Source: a virus. From it: a stretch of DNA of 45,826 bases. Location of the stretch: IMG/VR virus record IMGVR_UViG_3300013233_000561, positions 1 to 45,826 of that record. The stretch is one strand, 5' to 3'. The position numbers were made by a program, and so were the translations under genes. Numbering within the stretch: position 1 is the stretch's first letter; every line of letters starts with the position of its first letter. This document shows positions 16,766 through 24,382 of the stretch, piece by piece. The notes under the pieces were generated by a model. It was not told the DNA's origin, made no database searches, and was given only the letters and a program-made list of their open reading frames with translations.

Positions 16766-18217
16766 CTACAGTGGGGCGTCAAGGGCTTTATATATATTTT
16801 GATCCTTTTTTATAGCAGTTCCAATTATTCTTTCATCGAGGCTATCAGGAATTATCGGGACATGCCCTATTATATAATCACCTTCTTGACCAATCCTGTG
16901 TACCCTATCTAGAAGTTGATCGTTCCTCCCAGGAACCCAATCCACTTCTGCAAAGACAACATCCTGAGCCTTAGTAAGAGTCCAGCCCTCTCCCAATGGT
17001 TGCATTTGACCGAGCATTATCCTAACGTCACTCTTATTTTGAAATTGATCTACAGCTGATTGCCTATTGCTTTGGCTTGTTGAACCATCCATGTATACAA
17101 GGCCGAACTTCGCAAGCCTACTTTTTAAGATTACCAACACGGAATGGTGCCAAGCGGACACTATCACCTTTTCTACGCCACTGCTCAAAAGGTCGTCTAT
17201 ATACTCCGCCACAGACTTTGCTTTGGCCTCACCGAGTAGCCTCCTAGCTGTAGAAATAGCTCCATCTATACTGGAGTTAGCATTGAAGTGCTTAGGGTCT
17301 AACTCATAAAGCTTCTCTGCTCTATGCCACCCTGAATGAGCCATAGCTTTTTTAATTTGGGCTGTCCTAACTAGGGGAAATGGGTGCCATTGCTTGGGGG
17401 GTAGTTCTGATAATACGTCTTCTTTCAGGCGCCGTACCATGACGTGTTTGCGAAGCCGGTATTGTAAATTGTCAAGATTTTTTGGTACGTTCCTTACCTC
17501 GTCGGACCAGTGCAACTTATTTGACCATGTTTTTGTTTTCTCGTCAAACACTGGCCCCCTCACCATACCCTCCCCCTTGTCGTAATAAAATTCTCGGAAA
17601 GAGTTCAAACTAGCTTTGTCTATAGCATCCCAGTTCATAAGTCTTATGGCGTTATAACATTCTATAGGCTGGTTAGGAAGTATCGTTCCACTAGCCATGG
17701 TTATTCTGCCACACTTCGACTGTAACCCATCTGGAGCGCATATATAATTTGTTCTTTTGTTCCCCTTCGGGTTCTTTAAGTAATGAGCCTCATCTAGTAT
17801 AAGATGGTCCCACAACTTAGACATTAGGGCTTTAAATATACCAGGATTCCCAACGAGGTTGTAGGATAGTATGACGTAATTGGCTATAAAGCTAACGCCA
17901 TCCTTTGACTTAATTATCGGATAGGTAGAAACGTCCGGTATTGTAGACCACTTCCAAATTTCCCTCTCCCAGTTGAGGCGTAGGGAGGCTGGACATACAA
18001 CTATGGTGGACTTTGATTGTATGGCGTTGTCAAGCAGGATTGATTCTATAGTTTTTCCAAGTCCTGGAGCATCCCCAAAAAGAGCGTTGCGCCTGTTGAG
18101 ATGGTATTCAACCCCCGCTAGCTGAAATTGCTTCGGGGATAAACCAGGCGGGGATGGAGCATCGTAGAAGAAGGGAGCCTTAGCGCGGGATGCTAAAACA
18201 TCGAAGTCTGCGCTCAC
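16766..18217 (-). CDS. SNF2-family DNA helicase/translocase
   Basis: 483 residues. Superfamily 2 motifs in order: Walker A GDAPGLGKT (48-56), DEAH box (142-145), ASGTILPNQ (175-183), a C-terminal RecA domain with VSAWHHSVLV, DGSTSQSNRQ, LGEGWTL and QLLDRVHRIGQ. The last motif, D-R-x-H-R-I-G-Q, is diagnostic of SNF2/SMARCAL1-type ATPases. It probably remodels or anneals branched DNA at replication forks, assisting the phage polymerase. It is near family length for phage members. Its ATG overlaps the stop of the upstream gene by four bases. Confidence 0.93.
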   Translation of the reverse strand: MSADFDVLASRAKAPFFYDAPSPPGLSPKQFQLAGVEYHLNRRNALFGDAPGLGKTIESILLDNAIQSKSTIVVCPASLRLNWEREIWKWSTIPDVSTYPIIKSKDGVSFIANYVILSYNLVGNPGIFKALMSKLWDHLILDEAHYLKNPKGNKRTNYICAPDGLQSKCGRITMASGTILPNQPIECYNAIRLMNWDAIDKASLNSFREFYYDKGEGMVRGPVFDEKTKTWSNKLHWSDEVRNVPKNLDNLQYRLRKHVMVRRLKEDVLSELPPKQWHPFPLVRTAQIKKAMAHSGWHRAEKLYELDPKHFNANSSIDGAISTARRLLGEAKAKSVAEYIDDLLSSGVEKVIVSAWHHSVLVILKSRLAKFGLVYMDGSTSQSNRQSAVDQFQNKSDVRIMLGQMQPLGEGWTLTKAQDVVFAEVDWVPGRNDQLLDRVHRIGQEGDYIIGHVPIIPDSLDERIIGTAIKKDQNIYKALDAPL

Positions 18218-18705
18218 AGATACTCCTTCTTTAGAAAATCAATATTATTAGCCGCCTCTTCATCGTAGCCATCAAAGGGTGGGAACACTTGAATCAAATT
18301 TTTGAAAAACTCTTTCCTGCCCTCAGCAGACAAATCATGAAAACGCTTCGTTACAAAATCCACATTTTTGTAAGAAGCTTTCACTCTCTTCCTATAGGCT
18401 ATATTATTTTTCCTATTATTTTCCCGTCGAGCTGTTATAAACTTCTCAGGATTTCCACTCTCCCCCGCTTGAGCTAAACGCTTGCACTCCTCATATCTTA
18501 TACCCTTTATATTTTCCCTTATCCATTTAGGAAAGGAAACGCTAGAAAATACGCAGGCTTTTCTACCCTCAGCTAACAAGTTAGCTAAGGCTACTTGAGC
18601 GAACATTGGATATGGCCTACCTGTTTTTCTAACTTGATTATTTACCAGGTTATTTATATCCTTAGCAATTTCATCCCTTACTTTTTTTTCCAACTCTTTA
18701 TCCAT
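18214..18705 (-). CDS. Unknown basic protein between methyltransferase and helicase
   Basis: 163 residues, rich in Lys, Arg and Asn with long helical stretches (AQVALANLLAEGRKACVF; ARRENNRKNNIAYRKRVKASYKN). I do not recognise a domain. It overlaps both neighbours (eight bases with the methyltransferase, four with the helicase), so it is co-translated with DNA-processing enzymes and its charge fits nucleic-acid binding. That is inference from context only. Confidence 0.65.
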   Translation of the reverse strand: MDKELEKKVRDEIAKDINNLVNNQVRKTGRPYPMFAQVALANLLAEGRKACVFSSVSFPKWIRENIKGIRYEECKRLAQAGESGNPEKFITARRENNRKNNIAYRKRVKASYKNVDFVTKRFHDLSAEGRKEFFKNLIQVFPPFDGYDEEAANNIDFLKKEYL

Positions 18706-19519
18706 TACCTACCTCCACATCCATAAGCTCTTTTTCCAGATAATTATAATGAGACTCTTTAATTTCAATTCCTATAGAATTCCTGCCTAGCCTATGAGCC
18801 GCTTTAATAGTTGTACCCGACCCGGTGAAAGGGTCTAGAACATGGTCTTTTTCCTCAGTAAATAATTTTATAAACCATTCAGGCAACCCCTTTGGAGCAG
18901 TAGCGCTATGGCCCTTATTACCACACTCTGTAGCCATATGCAAAACGTTAGTTGGGTACGCCATGTCCCGCTTAACCCAATTGGAGATGTTTTTTCCGAA
19001 GCCACTTCCTACTTTAGATTCGTTTCGTTTTTTATCTACTTCACTGAGGTTCTTTAACCTGGTTTTAGACCAGTCCCCCATAGGTACCATAACGGACTCC
19101 TGAAACATTTTAAATTTTTTGTTTTTGTTAAACTGAAGGAGGCGTTCCCATGAATCCCGAAAGCGGTTAGGCCATTTTCCGGGGTAACAATTCTTTTTAT
19201 GCCATATAAATTCTTCAGTCCACAACCACCCTTGCTTCCTCAATGCGAGTATAAGCTCTAAGACGTAAGTATGCCTTTCCCCGCTAACAACTCTCTCTTT
19301 GATGTCCAGAACAAATGTTCCTGTAGGCTTCAAAACCCTAAGCAACTCCTCCGAGATGGGCAGAAACCATTCGACATACTTATCTGGGTGTATCCCCCCA
19401 TAAGTCTTTTTCCTCTGGTCGCAATATGGGGGAGATGTAAAAATCAAGTCAATTGAATCCGCATCCAGGTCTTTTAACCTTTCCCGACAATCGCCGTATA
19501 ACACCCTTATTCTAGCCAT
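18698..19519 (-). CDS. DNA methyltransferase, beta-type (N4-cytosine or N6-adenine)
   Basis: 273 residues. The catalytic motif TSPPY is at 28-32 and the AdoMet-binding motif DPFTGSGTT at 229-237, giving the IV-to-I order of beta-class amino-methyltransferases. The S-P-P-Y form is more frequent in N4-cytosine enzymes but is also found in N6-adenine ones. There is no companion restriction endonuclease, so it is an orphan enzyme likely to protect phage DNA from host restriction or to mark it. AdoMet is the methyl donor. The recognition sequence cannot be told from the sequence. Confidence 0.92.
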   Translation of the reverse strand: MARIRVLYGDCRERLKDLDADSIDLIFTSPPYCDQRKKTYGGIHPDKYVEWFLPISEELLRVLKPTGTFVLDIKERVVSGERHTYVLELILALRKQGWLWTEEFIWHKKNCYPGKWPNRFRDSWERLLQFNKNKKFKMFQESVMVPMGDWSKTRLKNLSEVDKKRNESKVGSGFGKNISNWVKRDMAYPTNVLHMATECGNKGHSATAPKGLPEWFIKLFTEEKDHVLDPFTGSGTTIKAAHRLGRNSIGIEIKESHYNYLEKELMDVEVGNG

Positions 19520-19534
19520 TGATTAACCCCCGTA

Positions 19535-19729
19535 TTATTGCTTTATAATTTTCCATTTCTTGCATTTCCTGTTAACGAAGTCATACACAGCGCATACCTT
19601 TACAACCTTTGAGTGATTGTAAGAATAGCCACCTGATGGTGGATATACAGCTAGAGCTGGTATAACACACTGGGGTAAAGATACCGACAAACAGATTAAA
19701 AATGTGATTACTATAATGGCCCTACTCAT
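19535..19729 (-). CDS. Small exported protein
   Basis: 64 residues. A signal peptide is clear: MSRAIIVITFLICLSVSLPQ with a probable cleavage after ALA around residue 27. The mature part is short, basic and contains two cysteines that may pair (VCAVYDFVNRKCKKWK). There is no lipobox. It is the first gene of the leftward operon, so it should be expressed early and act in the periplasm or inner membrane, for example in superinfection exclusion. The role is a guess. GGGAGG precedes the ATG. Confidence 0.65.
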   Translation of the reverse strand: MSRAIIVITFLICLSVSLPQCVIPALAVYPPSGGYSYNHSKVVKVCAVYDFVNRKCKKWKIIKQ

Positions 19730-19739
19730 AGCGAACCCT

Positions 19740-19803
19740 CCCTTTGTATTTTACTTTTACCAAAAAATGAGTTAATATATGTATCCTACCGTCTAGGGAG
19801 ACT
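19740..19803. promoter_or_regulatory. Divergent promoter region between the two replication units
   Basis: This short AT-rich gap separates the leftward operon from the rightward primase-helicase gene and must hold or receive promoters for both. Weak candidates are TTACTT-N16-TAATAT rightward (19751-19778) and TTAACT-N16-TAAAAT leftward, overlapping each other. AGGGAG precedes the primase ATG at 19806. Confidence 0.4.
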
Positions 19804-19805
19804 AA

Positions 19806-21692
19806 ATGTCAAATAAATTGTTGGAGCAAGCGCTAAAATATGCCGAGAAGGGATGGGCTATTTTCCCTTGTAGGGCAGACAAAACGCCGTATACAAAGTC
19901 GGGGGTTTTAGAATCTAGTTCGAACCCTGATACAATTGAGGGTTGGTGGAGTAAGTGGCCTAATGCTAATATCGCTTTGGATGTAGGAAGCGCTGGCATG
20001 ATGGTTATAGACTTAGACCCAGGCCACAGTATAAGCGAGCTGGAAAGTAATATAGGAAAGTTACCGGATACTAACCTTATACAAAAAACGCCAAGAGGGG
20101 GGCGGCACCTGTTCTATGAGTTAGGCGAGGGAGAGGTAGTACCACAGTCATCCTCTAAGTTAGCCCCTAAAGTAGATGTTCGATCTTTTCACTCCTACGT
20201 TCTTCTATACCCCTCAAGAACAAAGGATGGAGCCTATTCCTGGAGCCACCAGGACAAGCCCGCTTTTCGATCTGATAAAATGGTTGAAATGTCTTCAGCT
20301 AGAGTTAAAAGTGAGGACCGGGATAATTGGATTATAGAGCCAGACTTACCGCAAAATGTAGCCGCCGCTACAAAATGGCTGGTAGAGAGCGCTAAAGTAG
20401 CCATAGAGGGACAAGGTGGCGACGCTATGACTTACGCTACGGCGGCTCACTTAAAGAGCTACGGCATATCTGAGGCCCTCGCCCTTGACCTTCTATGGGA
20501 TAACTGGAACCTGCGTTGCTCACCACCCTGGGATATACAGGAGCTAGAGATAAAAGTCAGGAATGGGTACTCTTATAACACCAGCCCCCCTGGTAATATA
20601 ACAGAAGGATATAGAGAAGCCCTAAACAAAAATTTATTCAAGCCGGTTGAAGTACCGTCAGAGTCAGGTTCGGAAGTACACTCAGGAAGATTCAGGTTTA
20701 TTAGCCGAGACAATATGGAGCTGATAAAAAACCCTGAAATGCTTATTGATGACTTTCTACCGGTTGAATCATACGCTTTGATAGTTGGGGCGCCCGGAAC
20801 CTTTAAAACCTTCGTTGCCCTCGACATCGCTTTATCAATAGCTACCGGGGGAGGGTTCCCCTGGGACGGCCCGTGGCCCGTAATAAATAACTCCGGGCCG
20901 GTTTTATTTTGCGCTGGGGAGGGTAGGGCTAACTTAAACTTGAGGGTAAAAGCTTGGGAGAACAGGCACTATGGGGGTAATAAGGTTGAGGGCTTCACCC
21001 TAGCGGACCCGGTTCCTTTTATCGGGGAAGATATTGAGCCATTTTTAGAAGGAGCCATGGCTTTAAACAAACGGTATAAACTTGTGGTCTTGGATACAGT
21101 TAGCCGGGCCATGCAGGGGGTAAATGAGAATGCTCAGGAACACGCCTCAAACTTTACTAAAATGGCAGAATCAATTCAGAGAAGGCTTGGCGCGACTGTG
21201 CTCGGTCTACATCACACTGGTCATGGAGAAGCTTCCAGGGCCAGGGGAAGCTCTGTTTTCGGCGCGGATGCGGATACAATTATCAAGCTCGACAGAAAGC
21301 AGGGGAAAAGAGTTATAAGTCTTACCATGCTAAAGCAAAAAGACCTTGCCCAATGGGATAGCAAAAAATGGGTAAGACTAGATACAGTATCGTTAGGCGA
21401 TAGTATAAGTAACTTGGCGTGTGTAGCTTCCGAACAGGAGGTCAGGGATAACAACAGCACTTCCGCAATAGTGGCTATAGTTGATGAATCTGTAAGCATT
21501 AAGCTAGCAAGCATCCCTGGCAGGGAATGGACCACTAAAGGACTAGCGGAAGCTTTAGCTACCCAGGACGATATGGGTATAGGTTCGAGTATGCTGAGGC
21601 AAAAGTATTTAAAGGAAATTCGAGAAAATTCAGAATGTAAATCCGCTAAGTATTACGATGCGGATACAGCAAAATGGAGGTTTAAAAGGTAG
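19806..21692 (+). CDS. Bifunctional primase-polymerase / RepA-type helicase
   Basis: 628 residues in two parts. The N-terminal Prim-Pol domain shows VIDLD (67-71), TPRGGRH (95-101) and KVDVRSFHSYVLLYPS (122-137). The C-terminal RecA-like helicase shows GAPGTFKT (328-335, the relaxed Walker A typical of RepA/AAA_25), LVVLD (426-430), and HHTGHG (469-474) followed by ARGSSVFGADAD. It should lay down primers and unwind the fork, taking the place of T7 gp4. It is the only rightward gene between 7.3 and 27.0 kb apart from the transposase remnant, and it ends at a bidirectional terminator. Confidence 0.93.
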   Translation: MSNKLLEQALKYAEKGWAIFPCRADKTPYTKSGVLESSSNPDTIEGWWSKWPNANIALDVGSAGMMVIDLDPGHSISELESNIGKLPDTNLIQKTPRGGRHLFYELGEGEVVPQSSSKLAPKVDVRSFHSYVLLYPSRTKDGAYSWSHQDKPAFRSDKMVEMSSARVKSEDRDNWIIEPDLPQNVAAATKWLVESAKVAIEGQGGDAMTYATAAHLKSYGISEALALDLLWDNWNLRCSPPWDIQELEIKVRNGYSYNTSPPGNITEGYREALNKNLFKPVEVPSESGSEVHSGRFRFISRDNMELIKNPEMLIDDFLPVESYALIVGAPGTFKTFVALDIALSIATGGGFPWDGPWPVINNSGPVLFCAGEGRANLNLRVKAWENRHYGGNKVEGFTLADPVPFIGEDIEPFLEGAMALNKRYKLVVLDTVSRAMQGVNENAQEHASNFTKMAESIQRRLGATVLGLHHTGHGEASRARGSSVFGADADTIIKLDRKQGKRVISLTMLKQKDLAQWDSKKWVRLDTVSLGDSISNLACVASEQEVRDNNSTSAIVAIVDESVSIKLASIPGREWTTKGLAEALATQDDMGIGSSMLRQKYLKEIRENSECKSAKYYDADTAKWRFKR

Positions 21693-21722
21693 GCGGGCTT
21701 TGCTAGTACCCACCTACCTTTT
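21686..21722. terminator. Bidirectional terminator between convergent genes
   Basis: A 12-bp stem with one mismatch (AAGGTAGGCGGG with CCCACCTACCTT; arms 21686-21697 and 21709-21720) is flanked by T-rich sequence on both strands. It separates the end of the primase gene from the convergent small gene and can work in both directions. Confidence 0.85.
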
Positions 21723-21731
21723 ATCTGTAAG

Positions 21732-22055
21732 CTAATAATAAAAAACTTCTGAGTCTTTACAATCCTTAAAAGCACTAGGAATTTCTGCGCTTGAATTTAT
21801 ATCATAGTCCACAAGGGTAAACTTTATCCGGGTGTTAGATTTAACGCCAACTACAACACCCCCACTTACTTCAATAACTATTTTTACCCCTTTACTACTA
21901 ACCCTTTCAATCCGCTCTTTTACCCATGTTAAAATCTTCTCTACAACATCAAGCTTACCATCTATAAAACCACATTCATAGATATGCCAGCTTGGGACAT
22001 ACTCCTTTCTTAACTTTTTTATATCAGCTTCTAATTTTCGTAAAACTCTTTTCAT
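21732..22055 (-). CDS. Small conserved-type phage protein of unknown function
   Basis: 107 residues. The N-terminal half is a charged helix (LRKLEADIKKLRKEYV). The C-terminal half, from about residue 57 (VKIVIEVSGGVVVGVKSN...FTLVDYD), is beta-strand-rich and resembles a common small phage module with a V-x-x-V-D-Y-D ending seen in many uncharacterised proteins. It is the last gene of the upper leftward block, next to the terminator. GGAGGG precedes the ATG. No function can be assigned. Confidence 0.7.
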   Translation of the reverse strand: MKRVLRKLEADIKKLRKEYVPSWHIYECGFIDGKLDVVEKILTWVKERIERVSSKGVKIVIEVSGGVVVGVKSNTRIKFTLVDYDINSSAEIPSAFKDCKDSEVFYY

Positions 22056-22124
22056 CTTTTACCCTCCTTAGATTCGAATACTATAAACGACTTCTCGTGT
22101 ATGTAGATAGCATTAAGGCCATGC

Positions 22125-22253
22125 CTACGAGAAATGGAAAGGTAAATCAGCTATAAATTCTATAAAATCTTTGTACTTTGGGTGTTTTGGCTGTGTAACT
22201 TCCCTTTTTCTTAAGTAGCACTGTATGGCGCAAGTCGCATTATCAATTTCCAT
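22125..22253 (-). CDS. Microprotein, 42 residues, with two cysteines
   Basis: Starts MEIDNATCAIQCYLRK and ends DLPFHFS. AGGAGG sits four bases before the ATG, one of the strongest ribosome sites in the window, and only eight bases separate it from the preceding gene. These features support a real gene in spite of its size. Cys8 and Cys12 could bind metal with a partner. Function unknown. Confidence 0.55.
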   Translation of the reverse strand: MEIDNATCAIQCYLRKREVTQPKHPKYKDFIEFIADLPFHFS

Positions 22254-22261
22254 AGTTCCTC

Positions 22262-22390
22262 CTAGTCGTCAGAACATGCTAAATGTTTACAAACTTGACA
22301 AGCGGTTTGGCAAACACTTCTTTTTACCCACCTGCTAAATCTTTCCCCACGCACAAAGAAATCAAAATACTTTTTAATTGTCGAAGCCAT
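22262..22390 (-). CDS. Microprotein, 42 residues, Cys-rich
   Basis: Reads MASTIKKYFDFFVRGERFSR, then four cysteines spaced Cys-X3-Cys-X2-Cys-X4-Cys (SVCQTACQVCKHLACSDD), which could form a small metal-binding knuckle. The ATG overlaps the end of the upstream 57-residue gene in another frame and AGAGGTGAG precedes it. It is likely translated by coupling. Function unknown. Confidence 0.5.
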   Translation of the reverse strand: MASTIKKYFDFFVRGERFSRWVKRSVCQTACQVCKHLACSDD

Positions 22391-22547
22391 GGCTCACCTC
22401 TGATTTTTCAAAGTTTATAATATGAAACCTTTCCTTTTTCGGAAGCATTTTTTGGCACTTCTTATCGTCAGCTTCCTCTAGTTCTTTAGCTGTATGGACC
22501 CTTACTAACTTCCCTTCTTTATCGTATACCCTACAATCGAAAAACAT
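22374..22547 (-). CDS. Small phage protein, 57 residues
   Basis: Begins MFFDCRVYDKEGKLVRVHTA and continues KELEEADDKKCQKM, a fold type found in many tiny phage proteins of unknown role (a beta-hairpin D-x-x-G-x-L-V-R-V followed by a basic helix). AGGAG lies six bases before the ATG. It begins a run of three overlapping or adjacent microgenes. Function not known. Confidence 0.6.
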   Translation of the reverse strand: MFFDCRVYDKEGKLVRVHTAKELEEADDKKCQKMLPKKERFHIINFEKSEVSHGFDN

Positions 22548-22581
22548 AGTAGACTCCTATAAAGGTAAATGATTAATTTTT

Positions 22582-23046
22582 TTAAGCGTAACGATCCCCA
22601 GATATACAATCTTTTCTAGAGGCACGCGCTTTTCCATGCACACGCGCTTTTCCAATGACAAGAGCATAATCGTAAACTATGGCATTTTCATAAACACAAG
22701 CATTCCCACAAACACAAGCATTCCCAAAAATGTGAGCTTCTCCGTAAACACGAGCTTTTTCAGAAACAATAGCATTACCCCAAATTAAAGCTTTTCCATA
22801 AACACGAGCTTTTTCAGAAACAATAGCATTACCCCAAATTAAAGCTTTTCCATAAACACGAGCTTTTCCGTAAACACGAGCTTTTCCGTAAACCCAGGCT
22901 TCATCGTAAACACAGGCACCTTTAGCTACATGAGCACTAGGGGAAACATAAGCTGTATCAGCCACCCAACCCCCCATTGTACCATCTTGGTTTATATGCC
23001 TGGACGCCGGTACTTCACCTTTTCCATCTTTAAAATCATAAACCAT
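22582..23046 (-). CDS. Hexapeptide-repeat (beta-helix) protein, short paralogue
   Basis: 154 residues from the ATG at 23046, which is preceded by GGAGG and begins MVYDFKDGKGEVPASRHI. Longer upstream extensions of the frame are shadows of the paralogue. After a GGWVADTAYVSPSAHV lead-in come about 18 six-residue repeats (VYGKAR, IWGNAI, VSEKAR, IFGNAC), the period of left-handed beta-helix proteins. No transferase active site is visible. A near-identical 36-bp pair coding IWGNAIVSEKAR shows recent duplication. The protein probably forms a rigid rod or oligomerising scaffold. The start overlaps the paralogue's stop by 11 bases. Confidence 0.8.
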   Translation of the reverse strand: MVYDFKDGKGEVPASRHINQDGTMGGWVADTAYVSPSAHVAKGACVYDEAWVYGKARVYGKARVYGKALIWGNAIVSEKARVYGKALIWGNAIVSEKARVYGEAHIFGNACVCGNACVYENAIVYDYALVIGKARVHGKARASRKDCISGDRYA

Positions 23047-23848
23047 TTTTGTTACCTCCAGAAATATGTTTATTACGAGAAATTGTATCATTCCCGGAAA
23101 CGATAGCCTTCCCGTAAACACGAGCATTCCCAAAAACTCTAGAGAGTACGAAAACATGAGCATTCCCGTAAACCTCAGCGTTCCCAAAAATACGAGCTTC
23201 CCCAAAAACATGAGCCTTCCCGTAAATACGGGTGTCCGTAAGTATACAAGCATACCCGTAAACATGGGCTTCGCCACAAACTAAAGCATTCCCGTAAACA
23301 CGAGCTTTTCCGTAAACACGAGCATTCCCGTAAACACGAGCTTTTCCGTAAACACGAGCTTTTCCGTAAACCCAGGCTTCATCGTAAACCCAGGCTTCAT
23401 CGTAAACCCAAGCGTTCCCAAAAATGCGAGCTTCTCCAAAAATGCGAGCTTTCCCATAAACACAAGCTTTCTCAAAAACATGAGCCTTCCCATAAACACG
23501 AGCGTCCCCGAAAACACAAGCATTCCCAAAAACGCAAGCATGTCCATAAACACGAGTATCCGTGAGTATACGAGCATCCCCGTAAACCCAGGCTTCATCG
23601 TAAACACAAGCGTTCCCAAAAATGCGAGCTTTCCCATAAACACAAGCGTTCCCAAAAATGCGAGCTTTCCCATAAACACAAGCGTCCATAGAAATGCGAG
23701 CTTTCCCATAAACACAAGCGTCCATAGAAATATGAGCACTAGGGGAAACATAAGATGTATCAGCTACCCAGCCTCCGATTGTACCGTCGGGGTTTATATG
23801 CCGGGCCGCCGGTACTTCACCTTTTCCATCTTTAAAATCATAATTCAT
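23036..23848 (-). CDS. Hexapeptide-repeat (beta-helix) protein, long paralogue
   Basis: 270 residues from the ATG at 23848 (MNYDFKDGKGEVPAARHI), preceded by GAGGG. The first 45 residues match the shorter paralogue almost residue for residue. About 33 hexapeptide units follow (CVYGKAR, RIFGNA, WVYDEA, RILTDTRVYGHA), then a short Asn/Lys/Gly-rich tail. The units have aliphatic residues at position i, Gly/Asp at i+2 and Ala at i+4, as expected for stacked beta-helix coils. Related YDFKDGKG-type proteins occur in other phages; their function is not established. Possible roles are a structural rod, an ice-like or surface-binding protein, or a host-factor trap. Confidence 0.8.
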   Translation of the reverse strand: MNYDFKDGKGEVPAARHINPDGTIGGWVADTSYVSPSAHISMDACVYGKARISMDACVYGKARIFGNACVYGKARIFGNACVYDEAWVYGDARILTDTRVYGHACVFGNACVFGDARVYGKAHVFEKACVYGKARIFGEARIFGNAWVYDEAWVYDEAWVYGKARVYGKARVYGNARVYGKARVYGNALVCGEAHVYGYACILTDTRIYGKAHVFGEARIFGNAEVYGNAHVFVLSRVFGNARVYGKAIVSGNDTISRNKHISGGNKNGL

Positions 23849-24110
23849 TTTTGTTACCCTCTTTAGTGTAAGGTTTAAATACTGGTATTCCATCATCAAG
23901 GGAAATTAATCCAATATTATATGATTCATATTTATCAGTAGACCCAGATGTGATAGTTATTTGAAAAAAGTCTTCGCCGCTATGGTGATAGCCTTCAATC
24001 GCCACCCCTAAATTCCATCCTCTAGTGTGACTATTACTACCACTATCCTTTGAACCACACCGAGTTGCTTCTCCTTTATCGCCTTGTATACTAGCATAAA
24101 AATGTGACAT
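23838..24110 (-). CDS. Small phage-family protein (GEATRCGSKDSG motif)
   Basis: 90 residues from the ATG at 24110 (MSHFYASIQGDKGEATRCG), preceded by GAGG. The sequence GEATRCGSKDSGSNSHTRGWNLGV is typical of a widespread small phage protein family of unknown function; the C-terminal half is beta-rich (DFFQITITSGSTDKY). The stop overlaps the ATG of the long beta-helix gene, so it leads that pair. The family assignment is from memory of the motif. Confidence 0.7.
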   Translation of the reverse strand: MSHFYASIQGDKGEATRCGSKDSGSNSHTRGWNLGVAIEGYHHSGEDFFQITITSGSTDKYESYNIGLISLDDGIPVFKPYTKEGNKNEL

Positions 24111-24191
24111 TTTATACCTCACTTTTGAATTGTTGTTTTTCTAAAATGTTAAAATTAAGACAACAAAAACCCATAAGGAAATAGCTATGAA

Positions 24192-24382
24192 AAAACCTAC
24201 GGAATCCAGTGCAGTATGAGCCGGAAAGTTTTTTCCACACCTTAAAGGTGGAGCTGATTCACGGCAAAATCTATAATACTCGTCAGGAAGCGAAGACGGC
24301 TATTTTTGAATACATCGAAGTGTTCTACAACAGGCAACGCCGCCATTCCTATCTTGGCTATCTCAGCCCGGTAGGTTTCTAG
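24192..24382 (+). pseudogene. IS3-family transposase (OrfB) C-terminal remnant
   Basis: Two frames together encode the end of an IS3-type DDE transposase. The first reads [13 protein letters not shown] frame change then leads into [15 protein letters not shown], followed by [21 protein letters not shown] and a stop at 24380-24382. The residues normally between SMSRK and ESFF (about nine, G-[DN]-C-x-D-N-A-x-x) are missing with a frameshift, so a short deletion of around 26-29 bases occurred. No inverted repeats or upstream part of the element remain. Its stop codon overlaps the stop of the convergent clamp gene. Confidence 0.88.

Noticed and set aside
23281-23751. 156-codon minus-strand frame and similar frames in the hexapeptide genes
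   Set aside because: They are alternate-frame readings of the same 18-bp repeat, with biased Phe/Leu/Met composition and no start signal.
22600-23840. CRISPR-like appearance of regularly repeated short DNA
   Set aside because: The repeats have an 18-bp period without unique spacers and lie inside two protein-coding genes encoding hexapeptide units; no cas genes are present.
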